Shown: positions 54,101 through 58,033 of the stretch, piece by piece
Layout: each line of letters opens with the position of its first letter
Numbering within the stretch: the stretch's first letter is position 1
Assembly: GCF_963678635.1 (NCBI RefSeq)
Contig: NC_087071.1
Location: 2,780,537-2,844,536, forward strand
Direction: 5' to 3'
Source of the DNA: Symsagittifera roscoffensis
Lineage: Eukaryota > Xenacoelomorpha > Acoela > Convolutidae
DNA length: 64,000 nt
Notes under the pieces: generated by a model
Seen by the model: the letters and a program-made list of their open reading frames with translations, nothing else
The model's database searches: none
Told to the model about the DNA's origin: nothing
Made by a program: the position numbers and the translations under genes

Positions 54101-56047
54101 TGAAAATAATCGATTATAATTGAATAAATTTGGATATTTTAACCTAAAAAAAATAGTATTATCATAATCTAATTTTGATCGAATAAAACCAAATCTTTTG
54201 GTTCTTTTTTTGAGACTGACAATGAAACCTCAATATGATCTATTATTATCCATGAAACTTCAGTGCGGGATAAACAAACATAGCTTTTTCTACGTATAGC
54301 TAAATAGCTTCTACTTCAAAAACCGGGGTTTGAAACTTTTATGAAGGCTTTCTGTCAAATTTAGACTTCTCTTGCTATTTGAAAACAACTAAAAAATCAG
54401 TTATATGTCATACCGATGATTTTTTTTGGGTGAATAATTGCGTCTGGACTACGTTATGCGCCAAAAAAGTTTCCTTTATGCATGCAAATTTTTTCTGGAA
54501 ATTTTTGTTTGAGTCTAAAAACAACCTTGCGGCAGTTATAAAAGAAAGAAAAATTATAAAAGTGCTGGCTTCCTGGTTTTCTTATGATAAAATGCTTATC
54601 TTACAATTTCAATATATGAAAAAATGTTTATCCTACAATTTCCGTTTATGAAAAAATGTTTATCCTACAATTTCCTTTATGAAAAAATGTTTATCCTACA
54701 ATTTCTATATATGAAAAAAACGCTTATCCTAGAGTTTTTTTTAACAATTTTTTGAGTCTATGAAACTGTAGGAAATTGTAGGATAAGCATTTTATCATAT
54801 ATGGAAATTATAGGATAAGCATTTTCGGTCAACCCACGCTAAGATGCAGTTGAAAATTGAAGCAAGATTTAAGGGGTTTGAGCGGTTTTTTTAGACAATT
54901 ACGCTCAAAAGTTTGCTTCCAAATGAGCGGTTTGAGCGGATTTTGTACGGTTTATCTAAAAAAAACACCGCAAGTTTTGAACGGTTTTGAGCGCTTTATC
55001 TAAAAAAAAAAAACACTCAAAAACCGCGCAAGATTTGAACGGTTTTGAGCGGTTTATCTAAAAAAAACACTCAAAAACCGCGCAAAATTTGAATGGTTTT
55101 GAGCGGTTTATCTAAAAAAACCGCTCAAAAACCGTGCAAGATTTGAGCGGTTTTTGAGCGGTTTTTACAGGTAAACCGCTCAAATCTTGCGCGGTTTTTG
55201 AGCGTTTTTTTAGATAAACCGTTCAAAAACCGCTCAAACCGCTCATTTTGAAGCAAGATTTTGAGCGTAATTGTCTGAAAAAACAGCTCAAACCGCTCAA
55301 ATCTTGCTTCAAATTAGGTGAAAAATCTCGACTCGGGTGGTACCAAGCAGGTGTCAGGAGTTGGTTTTCAACAGTATTCTATCTTAGATTTCATGGCAGG
55401 GTTGCTGGATGGCCCCTGGCAGGAATTCCATGGTTGCCCTGGACTATTTAAGTTCCCGGAGGAAGTCCAAGAATTTCCCTTGCAAGGCAACACGAGCAAT
55501 CAAGATAGCTCAGGTACCATTCAAAAACTTAGATAAAAGAGTAACCTAAATTGACTTAAGATTCATGAAAAAAACGGGAATCGAAAAAAAATAACTGAAA
55601 TTTACCTTCTTCGCTGAGAATTTGTTTGAGGCGCTGCAGTTTACTTGGACTGATCAGGAAATCATCTTTTCTGTCTAACATTTTTTTTGCTTGCGTCAGT
55701 CGATCGATTCCTTTTTGATAATGTAGTCGTTTTTCTGTTGTTTGTTTCGCTTCGCCCTTTTTTTTATCTCCTATTTTGTTTTTTGCCTTGTTAAATCTTT
55801 CAATTTTTTCCTCTACTTGTTCAAATGTTTTTTCTATTTCTTCCAGCAGGCTCTGACAATGTATATGGTCAGGACATCGGCCCTTTTCTTCCAATCTCAA
55901 TCTGTTTTCAACGTCGATCTGATTGTACGGAGGACCGCATATGACATGACCGCAATCCAATTTCAGTGGGAATTCGGGATAACCAGAACAACTTTTTACA
56001 GAGCAGTTTTGTACGGCAGACTTGCGAGATTTGCTTTTGCCGCTCAT
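26984..56047 (-). CDS. RING-like finger plus PARP-like fold protein (five exons)
   Basis: I reconstruct a 440-residue protein from exons 56047-55606, 31407-31201, 28470-28387, 28277-27817 and 27112-26984. All junctions are GT-AG, all phases agree (1, 1, 1, 0), and the total is 1323 nt ending in TGA. Residues 15-64 form a RING-like zinc pattern (C15, C20, C32, H34, C37, C58, H61 or H63, C64). Residues ~66-130 are charged and probably helical. Residues ~245-440 contain FHG (326-328), GKGAYFG (370-376) and IRPYG near the C-terminus. FHG and G-x-G-x-Y-F match the His and Tyr motifs of PARP-type ADP-ribosyltransferases; the third catalytic residue is not identified. Ubiquitin-ligase and ADP-ribosyl functions are inferred. 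Introns are 24,198, 2730, 109 and 704 nt. The first holds a sense-oriented retroelement. Confidence 0.72.
27817..28277 (-). CDS. Exon 4 of the RING/PARP-like gene (PARP-like core)
   Basis: 461 nt between acceptor TTTTTTTCTGTAG and donor CAG|GTACGT. Carries GLRVATRYDGGNDDWL, WAVGFHGS and GKGAYFG, the main evidence for the PARP-like fold. Ends in phase 0 after VVIQ. Confidence 0.8.
28387..28470 (-). CDS. Exon 3 of the RING/PARP-like gene
   Basis: 84 nt between acceptor CATTTTGTAG and donor GATG|GTAAGA. Encodes GAFLLVDEISSETS and IDDFVAGLVQDWD. It has no start codon and is easy to overlook. Phase 1 on both sides. Confidence 0.7.
28471..31200 (-). other. Intron 2 of the RING/PARP-like gene
   Basis: 2.73 kb of AT-rich intron without a credible gene. 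It holds a 12-bp tandem repeat (29917-30042). Near 29185-29470 it has scattered copies of a CATACAATTCCAT motif related to the fold-back at 54590-54836. A segment at 30589-30715 is shared with 51100-51215. Confidence 0.65.
29917..30042. repeat. 12-bp tandem repeat ATCATCTATGTA
   Basis: About ten imperfect copies of ATCATCTATGTA. The 12-bp period keeps reading frames open across it; the + strand ORF there is not called. Confidence 0.85.
31201..31407 (-). CDS. Exon 2 of the RING/PARP-like gene
   Basis: 207 nt between acceptor TTGATATACAG and donor G|GTATGT. Encodes a charged segment, SKNIPEYSTGDPYDTF to IDALQQVAAAKG, rich in Glu and Gln. Phase 1 on both sides matches exons 1 and 3. Confidence 0.72.
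31885..32139 (+). CDS. Small ORF beside the retroelement insertion
   Basis: 84-codon ORF opposite in strand to the host gene and inside its first intron. Composition is protein-like (FSIKTDYHTFLISDKGKT, DAAKIDVNRIQNYPQ). No family recognised. It starts ATGGACTTTCTTCAG; the CAG could also be an acceptor, making it an exon. It ends 23 bp before the retroelement LTR. It could be a remnant gene or chance. Confidence 0.3.
   Translation: MDFLQKPERFSIKTDYHTFLISDKGKTTNFLKTFENQVLTDAAKIDVNRIQNYPQNEFKKWFLVYFKQAIQKMQNQVMCLETEE
32163..32572 (-). repeat. 3' LTR of copy 2
   Basis: 410 bp. In + orientation it starts TGAGTTAGAACC and ends GATCAGGTTCCA. Compared with the other LTR it differs only at GAGGTGG/GAGATGG, CATAGAG/CATGGAG and GTGGATT/GTGGGTT. 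The inner side carries CCCATCCGGG, which reads as purine-rich CGGATGGG next to the LTR on the minus strand. Confidence 0.93.
32573..34165 (-). other. 3' non-coding region of copy 2
   Basis: About 1.6 kb after the last ORF, homologous in blocks to 100-1352. The sense strand has a strong donor CAG|GTAAGT directly after the final stop codon (around 34163) and a TTTTTAG acceptor near 34079. The other strand also shows TTTTGCAG at 34053-34060 and GTTAGT donors. The + strand ORFs here are not convincing. Confidence 0.6.
34166..35969 (-). CDS. 3'-terminal accessory protein of the retroelement (broken)
   Basis: About 600 codons read from an ATG at 35969, which overlaps the stop of the env ORF (ATGA), to a TAA at 34166. 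The frame changes near 35520-35550, 34985-34995 and 34690-34720; all three intermediate frames are long and free of stops. The first ~200 codons are rich in Pro, Ser, Thr and Asn. The rest is globular-looking with many His, Asn, Tyr and Phe (DEHVLMPTLHW, PLCLPLSNTHIDIE, TPYEFAVGTEELKTI). No transmembrane segment or known domain is seen. The C-terminus is conserved in copy 1 (1-99). Function unknown; a structural or regulatory accessory protein is possible. Confidence 0.6.
35966..37333 (-). CDS. env: Env-like glycoprotein, C-terminal part
   Basis: 455 codons. Contains a cysteine-bearing ectodomain (GNILWFYTCTKK, YFWDTAVPCGS), a long helical part, and hydrophobic segments around residues 285-345 (ILEKLTILYAMFNFIGFLF and ARILFAGFFGIF) that fit membrane anchoring. 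A Pro/Asn-rich cytoplasmic tail follows. The pattern resembles envelope proteins of animal retroelements related to chuvirus-type glycoproteins, as remembered and not searched. Its start ATG overlaps the stop of the upstream env frame (37330-37333), so the gene is split by a frame change there. Confidence 0.65.
   Translation of the reverse strand: MNSTYFGNIHYDIHLDMKLDYTISRIFQEMSLSELETLHQLCELERTQILQSLALAVLKIPYAGYLLSGNRSNFLDYEGNILWFYTCTKKVSPLYVFEDKRCYKRIPIFYKNKVHFVDTLSRRTYFWDTAVPCGSENSYNVVQLNPDEDKYYLLTPYPTLMQSLKKFSPESIRAIARNPNIDLQSIGIYSKSDIQHHIRTQQFQALLTQMDTIQRQSIDQNLRKLAETAGFADIYTQDYSGYFKDIKDYIYLNGEKYRPQDISPINIFSFVTLKNEILDFLGWPYYILEKLTILYAMFNFIGFLFSLLKGIYNTCAIHTQVNRQASVARILFAGFFGIFSSSINKILLDAQIKEYNTKIATRQNTYDEEHNNVDITPTAPQLPPLPHNHPLSLVPRNFRNLAITHNPNFRPTISQSPIQHIMTHHPLDENTYEQIIEQPHTTAFQSQNNNFFSPR
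37330..38571 (-). CDS. env: Env-like glycoprotein, N-terminal part (one internal stop)
   Basis: One reading frame from ATG at 38571 to TGA at 37330, broken only by a TAG at 38167-38169. It begins with a signal peptide (MYILKILIFLQLFFLVIS). It has many paired cysteines (YDCEENE, QVSQCETEPQ, VHCSQVS, NDQGYCD, EDTCTIF). The flanks of the TAG stay open for more than 200 codons, so it looks like a single nonsense change in an env ectodomain. The protein would be secreted to the membrane and act in cell entry if functional; in this copy it is broken. Confidence 0.65.
38513..39752 (-). CDS. Membrane-anchored Pro/Ser/Thr-rich ORF between pol and env
   Basis: 39752-39564 encodes 62 residues with two hydrophobic segments (DIFLLFVIFITILSSLIL and AIITFALAAILPILFL). 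It overlaps by 35 nt a second frame open from 39598 to a TGA at 38513 (361 codons) that contains no ATG at all. That frame is rich in Pro, Ser, Thr, Gln and Asn (QSHSQSSPTSSQENPTPP) and ends over the env start. The lack of ATG means it must be reached by a +1 shift or splicing from the membrane leader, or a base was lost. It is coding-like throughout. Function unknown. Confidence 0.5.
39753..40523 (-). other. Gap between pol and the membrane ORF
   Basis: About 770 bp with no long open frame on the sense strand; G/T-rich on the + strand. It may carry the acceptor for a subgenomic RNA that expresses the downstream ORFs, but I cannot point to a clear site. Confidence 0.4.
40524..43585 (-). CDS. 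pol: Pol: RT C-terminal part, RNase H and integrase (with stops)
   Basis: This continues the frame of 43583-45214 after a TGA at 43583-43585. The RT active-site YLDD comes just after that stop, then RT thumb and RNase H (FYAMCDASSFGIGAALL, TDHKPI). Integrase has an HHCC finger (H and H before CNDCIVCQ), DDE residues in SFDTKGP, VTDNGTEF and GLVEGMN, and a GPYQII-type C-terminal domain. In-frame TAAs lie at 42137, 41579 and 41138, and a frame change near 40900-40920 precedes the last part (40524-40847, basic, Lys-rich). The frame is otherwise open, so pol is recognisable but interrupted. Confidence 0.85.
43583..45214 (-). CDS. pol: Pol: protease and RT N-terminal part
   Basis: 543 codons. A retropepsin motif DFLIDSGAESN lies near residue 45. 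The RT fingers and palm follow from about residue 420 (NPVIILAKGESLKIVLDARYLN, FTTADMNSAYNQMPL, GLFYGISIGPAAF). It overlaps the gag/NC frame by 67 nt in the -1 frame, with a slippery A AAA AAC at 45172-45178 inside the overlap. The TGA at 43583 falls just before the YLDD box. Confidence 0.88.
   Translation of the reverse strand: MLEYKSHLSKYKKKQPKEKIWIIPFLLESPRSKEFQPPDLEIDFLIDSGAESNIINIPTWNEIKTLHPKLTPLETSSKLATAQGSTLVNYGKIQLFLLPTRTIEQNKILIKPFKQIFHITDIKHNIIGIPFISKYIPTINILNSKILIKDKYTKTKDTSLTFFQRLNKQPPFFSKFYPIYNQQRKHLKPLSGKIYNFSIKQVHQYDKKQNKQQLYMSDFEFKPIHKFFKITISSIKYLKNSNSDIISLHVYNNTPYQVTLPLGLLGYCETNATMSPIHEKAYRVNNILQLLDICQSTILNEELTINNIISNEKRNTDYFTKTPYFKPTFNIHNYTGNQQKFLTMFNFQHSQITQDEFDKLAKQLIKYSSVYATSKFDVGKISSSLHLPLKPDAVFKKQRASKVPIHLHDKVNRLLDILEQYNIISPVNKEEQPKGNTFINPVIILAKGESLKIVLDARYLNSLIDESKCNWPIEPIQVILTKINGKYFTTADMNSAYNQMPLDEQSRRLTQFVIGNQQYEFNGLFYGISIGPAAFSAFMSKIF
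45148..46416 (-). CDS. gag: Gag: nucleocapsid region
   Basis: Same frame as the upstream gag ORF, separated from it by a TGA at 46453-46455. Contains one CCHC zinc knuckle (CNYCRRYGHSISEC, C-x2-C-x4-H-x4-C), then a very long Asn/Arg/Ser/Tyr-rich low-complexity region (NNRNRSYSNNRNQNYPNN type) that may bind RNA or phase-separate, then an acidic tail. Ends in the overlap with pol. Confidence 0.85.
   Translation of the reverse strand: MKLEETENLKLQYVNRIETNTTNINNIQESDTDLVEKITEILNIYEKHPNFKGKPSFKKWCNYCRRYGHSISECRQKQQDNQNKPQKYEEPNKSFYQYMKKDQNLPNKNVYSNKGSGKPLPNNTNYTRNQSPYNSSYRGRSPERRNTQNSSQNHYNRPNSRNNYSRSNSNTTQFVSRSNSQSRNNYYPNDQSRNSSYNRNRNYSNNRNRSYSNNRNQNYPNNRSRNNSYNRSNYNRPNNNYQNRSRNNSQNRHSSYNNRYRNYSQSPHRNNNHYNNSNNRHRSSTPKHQRNINQVQSNPETTSDPPGIDDTGNNELQLNQINCESSDSESDTENTISINMIAVENDYEPIIYEQPFSSHIYQNQLELLHNYYIEPIHSTQTAQETNEINTTNQSNENNKTKCLNTNHIYQNIKKNNPKKKFG
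45172..45178 (-). promoter_or_regulatory. Likely -1 ribosomal frameshift site
   Basis: In the gag frame the codons read ATA AAA AAA AAC AAC, so the heptamer A-AAA-AAC is correctly phased. The pol frame is -1 relative to gag and overlaps exactly here. This is the classic arrangement for Gag-Pol expression. A downstream pseudoknot was not tested. Confidence 0.7.
46453..48760 (-). CDS. gag: Gag: N-terminal and capsid region (one frame change)
   Basis: 48356-48760 (start MSQTHTPSEDSPDDDD) and 46453-48177 appear to be one gag reading frame with a one-base shift near 48385-48402; the second frame stays open upstream of 48177 to that point. The middle is Pro/Gln/Asn-rich. The last ~180 residues match a retrotransposon Gag capsid domain (YLNAVTANLILN, WKRFTQKFSKMFDSE, RRLPNETIKQLAVRIETLV). 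The frame ends at a TGA just before the nucleocapsid. Confidence 0.75.
48780..49202 (-). CDS. Small basic ORF upstream of gag
   Basis: 140 codons starting MSFKNLGNKQT, rich in Lys and Arg (RTKRQTLKRKIITKQRQITR) with a Ser/Asp/Glu region (FSESEASNLDEL). Ends 20 nt before the gag start codon. Not recognised. It could be a separate accessory protein or a displaced N-terminal part of Gag. Confidence 0.45.
   Translation of the reverse strand: MSFKNLGNKQTIVLHNCEIENKKYDLVITPHTQTVGYIRTKRQTLKRKIITKQRQITRKRFSKNRNAFSESEASNLDELYKLKESKDKNCPIHDQLYFSDSETTSNSSKRGKRRIKSKINTNQYTYITGINQLDTSIITY
49203..50101 (-). other. Leader of the retroelement
   Basis: About 900 bp without a long sense ORF. Contains a 60-bp direct duplication (49721-49780 and 49781-49840) starting GATCCAAGGATA, in which AAGG and CCTT can pair in a short hairpin. 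Other short recurring strings are TTGGAGAGAAAAGTA-like. It probably contains packaging signals, but none can be identified. Confidence 0.5.
50102..50335 (-). CDS. ORF directly downstream of the PBS
   Basis: 77 codons from the first ATG (MLYDDNLIEMSLRLNR) to TAA. The frame is open further upstream through the PBS, so coding may start without this ATG. Arg-rich part: GIARRPRTRDDIRQNR. Not recognised. Confidence 0.4.
   Translation of the reverse strand: MLYDDNLIEMSLRLNRSEPIFRTITELPGIARRPRTRDDIRQNRNLPISYMIVRQKPTQTFIFRILLAMNLDFHLQT
50398..50420 (-). other. Primer binding site
   Basis: Two bases inside the 5' LTR the minus strand reads TGGTGCGACCATAAG, complementary to a tRNA 3' end ...GGTCGCACCA. 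The + strand just before it has TTCGAGAC, like a T-loop, suggesting a long match to one tRNA (one base short of the standard T-arm to CCA distance). The tRNA identity is not determined. Confidence 0.65.
50423..50832 (-). repeat. 5' LTR of copy 2
   Basis: 410 bp, TG...CA, three differences from the 3' LTR. Followed outward by CCTG, the target duplication. It should contain the promoter of the element, oriented as the host gene. Confidence 0.93.
51460..51650. repeat. Short tandem repeat AAAAAAGCTTCAAAATTGTT
   Basis: About three copies of a ~60-bp unit containing AAAAAAGCTTCAAAATTGTT and GATATTGAACGAAAGATATT. ORFs in both directions are produced by the repeat. Confidence 0.8.
52400..52585 (-). 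repeat. Isolated copy of the dispersed core repeat
   Basis: The reverse complement carries GTGCACAGTTTGGTCTCGCAATG-like text, GGAATC.AGGAACATACAC and CTGCAACAAGGACGC. This is the same ~190-bp core found in the tandem units and the 0.9-kb arrays, here alone and inverted, so the core moves independently of the arrays. Confidence 0.6.
53199..54269. mobile_element. Inverted-end element, second copy
   Basis: The left end CCCGCACGGAACTTTCATGG pairs with a right end that reads CCCGCACTGAAGTTTCATGG in reverse complement. Arms are rich in ATAATCGATTATAAT. The core (about 53580-53890) has GC-rich GTTTAGTGGGAGTGTGGTAAACG sequence as in 24597-26140. ATA lies on both sides. No transposase. Confidence 0.6.
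54590..54836. repeat. Fold-back of ATGCTTATCCTACAATTTCC repeats
   Basis: Four or five direct copies of AAAATGTTTATCCTACAATTTC are followed by inverted copies GAAATTGTAGGATAAGCATTTT. The whole can form a hairpin. Confidence 0.75.
54856..55318. repeat. Fold-back element built of GAGCGGTTTT repeats
   Basis: Outer inverted ends GAAGCAAGATTTAAGGGGTTTGAG and their counterpart AAATCTTGCTTC. Inside are several tandem ~50-bp units with TTTGAGCGGTTTATCTAAAAAAA and CTCAAAAACCG, each itself partly palindromic. The block lies just downstream of exon 1 in the host intron. Non-coding. Confidence 0.8.
55606..56047 (-). CDS. Exon 1 of the RING/PARP-like gene
   Basis: Starts at an ATG (MSGKSKSRK) preceded by an AT-rich leader. 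It contains the RING-like cysteines and the helix EEIEKTFEQVEEKIERF. It ends at GAAG|GTAAAT with one base of a split codon. 442 nt. Confidence 0.75.
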
Positions 56048-56757
56048 GGTCGCAGTTTAACAAATTATTTGTGATTATAACTAACGTTGAGTTTTGACAG
56101 CAGAGTAAACTTAATTTTAGTGCATATGTTTTTTTTCAAATGCTTGATAAAAAGTGTGAAGTGTGTAGAATACTGAGGCTTACATGACTAGTTTGTTTAA
56201 TTGGTTATCTATTTTCAAGCCGGTTTAGTTTTGCATTTTTCTAATCAATTTTGAGTCAAAGTATATTTGAATCGTCACAGCTTTTGATTGAATTTAAATT
56301 TGATTTTTGAGCTTTGAGCTTAACCAGTTATAACCTTTTTAATATACATAAATGGTTATTTTACGCGCAACGTTAAAGAATGGTTTCATCTGAAATTTTT
56401 TAATGAAATGTTTTATTTTCGAGAATGTTTGTTGAATATTGGTATGCTCGCTAATCTCCAAAAAACTGTTCCAAATCCGTAAATTAGTAAGAGATATTTC
56501 TCGGCAAATAACTCGGTCAATAAAATAATTTCGGCATTTTTCTATTGATCAGAACATCATATAACATTTTTTTCATCTGTCCGTTTTTGGTACAAAACGG
56601 CGCAAGCTAGCCACAAGAACCGGTCGGTAATGTCCTTGAGACAAATTGCTCTTTTTGGCGGTCAACCTTAATCAAGGCTGAACCGAATTAGAACCAAAAA
56701 ACAGTAAAAAACGGTCAAATGGGGCTATAGCCCCTCGGGTCTACATGTTTTAAGGTC
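56048..56757 (-). other. Upstream region of the host gene
   Basis: 700 bp of AT-rich sequence between the tRNA-like element and the host start codon. It may hold the host promoter and the remainder of a BEL LTR or a tRNA-derived SINE body. No ORF and no clear TATA box can be assigned. Confidence 0.4.
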
Positions 56758-56829
56758 TGCATATGGGGGGACTCGAACCCGGTTGACCGGCGTGAGAGAC
56801 TTGTCTCTAGGCCGCTCGGCCAACTGTGC
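56758..56829 (-). other. tRNA-like sequence (pseudogene or SINE head)
   Basis: 72 nt with an intact A-box-like TTGGCCGAGCGG and B-box GGTTCGAGTCC, as in Leu/Ser-type tRNAs. Acceptor stem pairing is only 4 of 7 (GCACAGT with CATATGC) and the anticodon arm does not give a 7-base loop. It is therefore not called as a functional tRNA. Confidence 0.5.
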
Positions 56830-56887
56830 TTATTGTTGTTACATTTTAGTTCAGTTTTATATGCATCTATACTCTACATTCTATACT

Positions 56888-58033
56888 CTACATTTGCATT
56901 GCAACATCCTCCCCCCCTGAAGAAGGAAGAACCGGAGCGAGCTTAACGGTCGGCCGCGTGACTTCACGGGTTGCGGTCCTGACAAGGGCGGATCGGGCGC
57001 AACCGTCCTGTCCGTAGTTTAGCTTGACGATTCGGGCGAGAGGGTAGTACCCACGCGGACTATCGGGCTCAATCACCCACACGAGATCGCCTGTTTTAAG
57101 AGTGAAGTCAGAATGAGTGTGCCACTTGACACGCTTATTCAGCGAGGGCACATATTCTCGAAGCCAACGAGACCAAATCGCGTTAGCATATGACTGCGCT
57201 CGCACGTACCTTTTCTTGTGATCGAAGTGCTCCCCGGGTAAAAGCGAAGGAAAGCTTGTGGCATGTTGTCCAAGCAAAAAATGGTTTGGGGTTAACGCTT
57301 CTAACTCACGTGAATCGGTACTAACGGGAGTGATTGGCCTTGAATTCAAAGCCTGTTCAACTAAGCAGAGTGTTGTTCCTAACACCTCTTCAGTGACTCG
57401 CCTACTGCCTAGGATATCGTACAGCACGCGCTTCACGCTTCGGACGAGGCGTTCCAAGGAGCCGCCATGATGGGGTGCGCCTGGCGGGTTAAATTTCCAA
57501 GTAACACCTTTGTGTGCAAAAATGGTCGGAGCCATGCTATTCCAGCTCTTGATGCAGGCAAGTAATTCCTTTTCCGCACCAACGAAGTTCGTGCCATTAT
57601 CCGACCAGATTGTGTTTGGCGTACCACGGCGCACAACGAACCGTTCAATGCCCATGACACACGAACTGGTGTCCAGAGACGGTACAATCTCAAGGTGTAC
57701 AGCCCTGTTTGTGAGGCAAGTAAAAAGAAATCCCCATCTTTTTTCCGTGCTTCTGCGAACCGGAACGTAAAGCGGTCCAAAGTAATCCACACCCGTATGA
57801 TTGAAGGGTGGTTGCTTGTATCCGAGACGTTCGACCGGTAAATCGGACATAATTGGCTGGATGGTGCTTGCTTTGCGTTTACGGCCTGTAACACATTGAT
57901 TTTCGATAGACCGCAGTAGTCGACGCAACCCAAGTATTGCATATTTCATATTTAAAACGGAGCGCATGTAATCTAATCCTTGATGAAAATGCTTATGGTG
58001 GAGGCTGCGGGCCAACAAACGAACTAAGGTATG
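56888..58033 (-). CDS. pol: BEL/Pao integrase part of Pol
   Basis: Same frame as the upstream Gag-Pol ORF, after a TGA at 58034-58036. Contains the H2C2 zinc region (HHKHFHQG at the start, then C...C in the first 50 residues). DDE residues appear in HTGVDYFGP, IWSDNGTNF and HHGGSLERLV. A C-terminal Pao-type domain follows (PNHFLLGQH, WSRWLREYVPSL, GDLVWV). Ends at TAG 56888, inside the 3' LTR start region. Confidence 0.88.
   Translation of the reverse strand, partial: HTLVRLLARSLHHKHFHQGLDYMRSVLNMKYAILGLRRLLRSIENQCVTGRKRKASTIQPIMSDLPVERLGYKQPPFNHTGVDYFGPLYVPVRRSTEKRWGFLFTCLTNRAVHLEIVPSLDTSSCVMGIERFVVRRGTPNTIWSDNGTNFVGAEKELLACIKSWNSMAPTIFAHKGVTWKFNPPGAPHHGGSLERLVRSVKRVLYDILGSRRVTEEVLGTTLCLVEQALNSRPITPVSTDSRELEALTPNHFLLGQHATSFPSLLPGEHFDHKKRYVRAQSYANAIWSRWLREYVPSLNKRVKWHTHSDFTLKTGDLVWVIEPDSPRGYYPLARIVKLNYGQDGCARSALVRTATREVTRPTVKLAPVLPSSGGEDVAMQM

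Larger units (their letters stand above)
50837..55605 (-). other. Intron 1 of the host gene, 5' part
   Basis: 4.8 kb of intron upstream (in transcription) of the retroelement. No credible gene. It is filled with repeats listed separately: a 60-bp-class tandem repeat, a dispersed-core copy, an inverted-end element, and two fold-back structures. Confidence 0.7.

Noticed and set aside
56758-56829. Functional tRNA gene
   Set aside because: A and B boxes are present, but acceptor and anticodon stems do not pair properly.
57258-57942. Alternative-frame ORFs over the BEL integrase
   Set aside because: Shadows of the integrase frame, which has the DDE residues.
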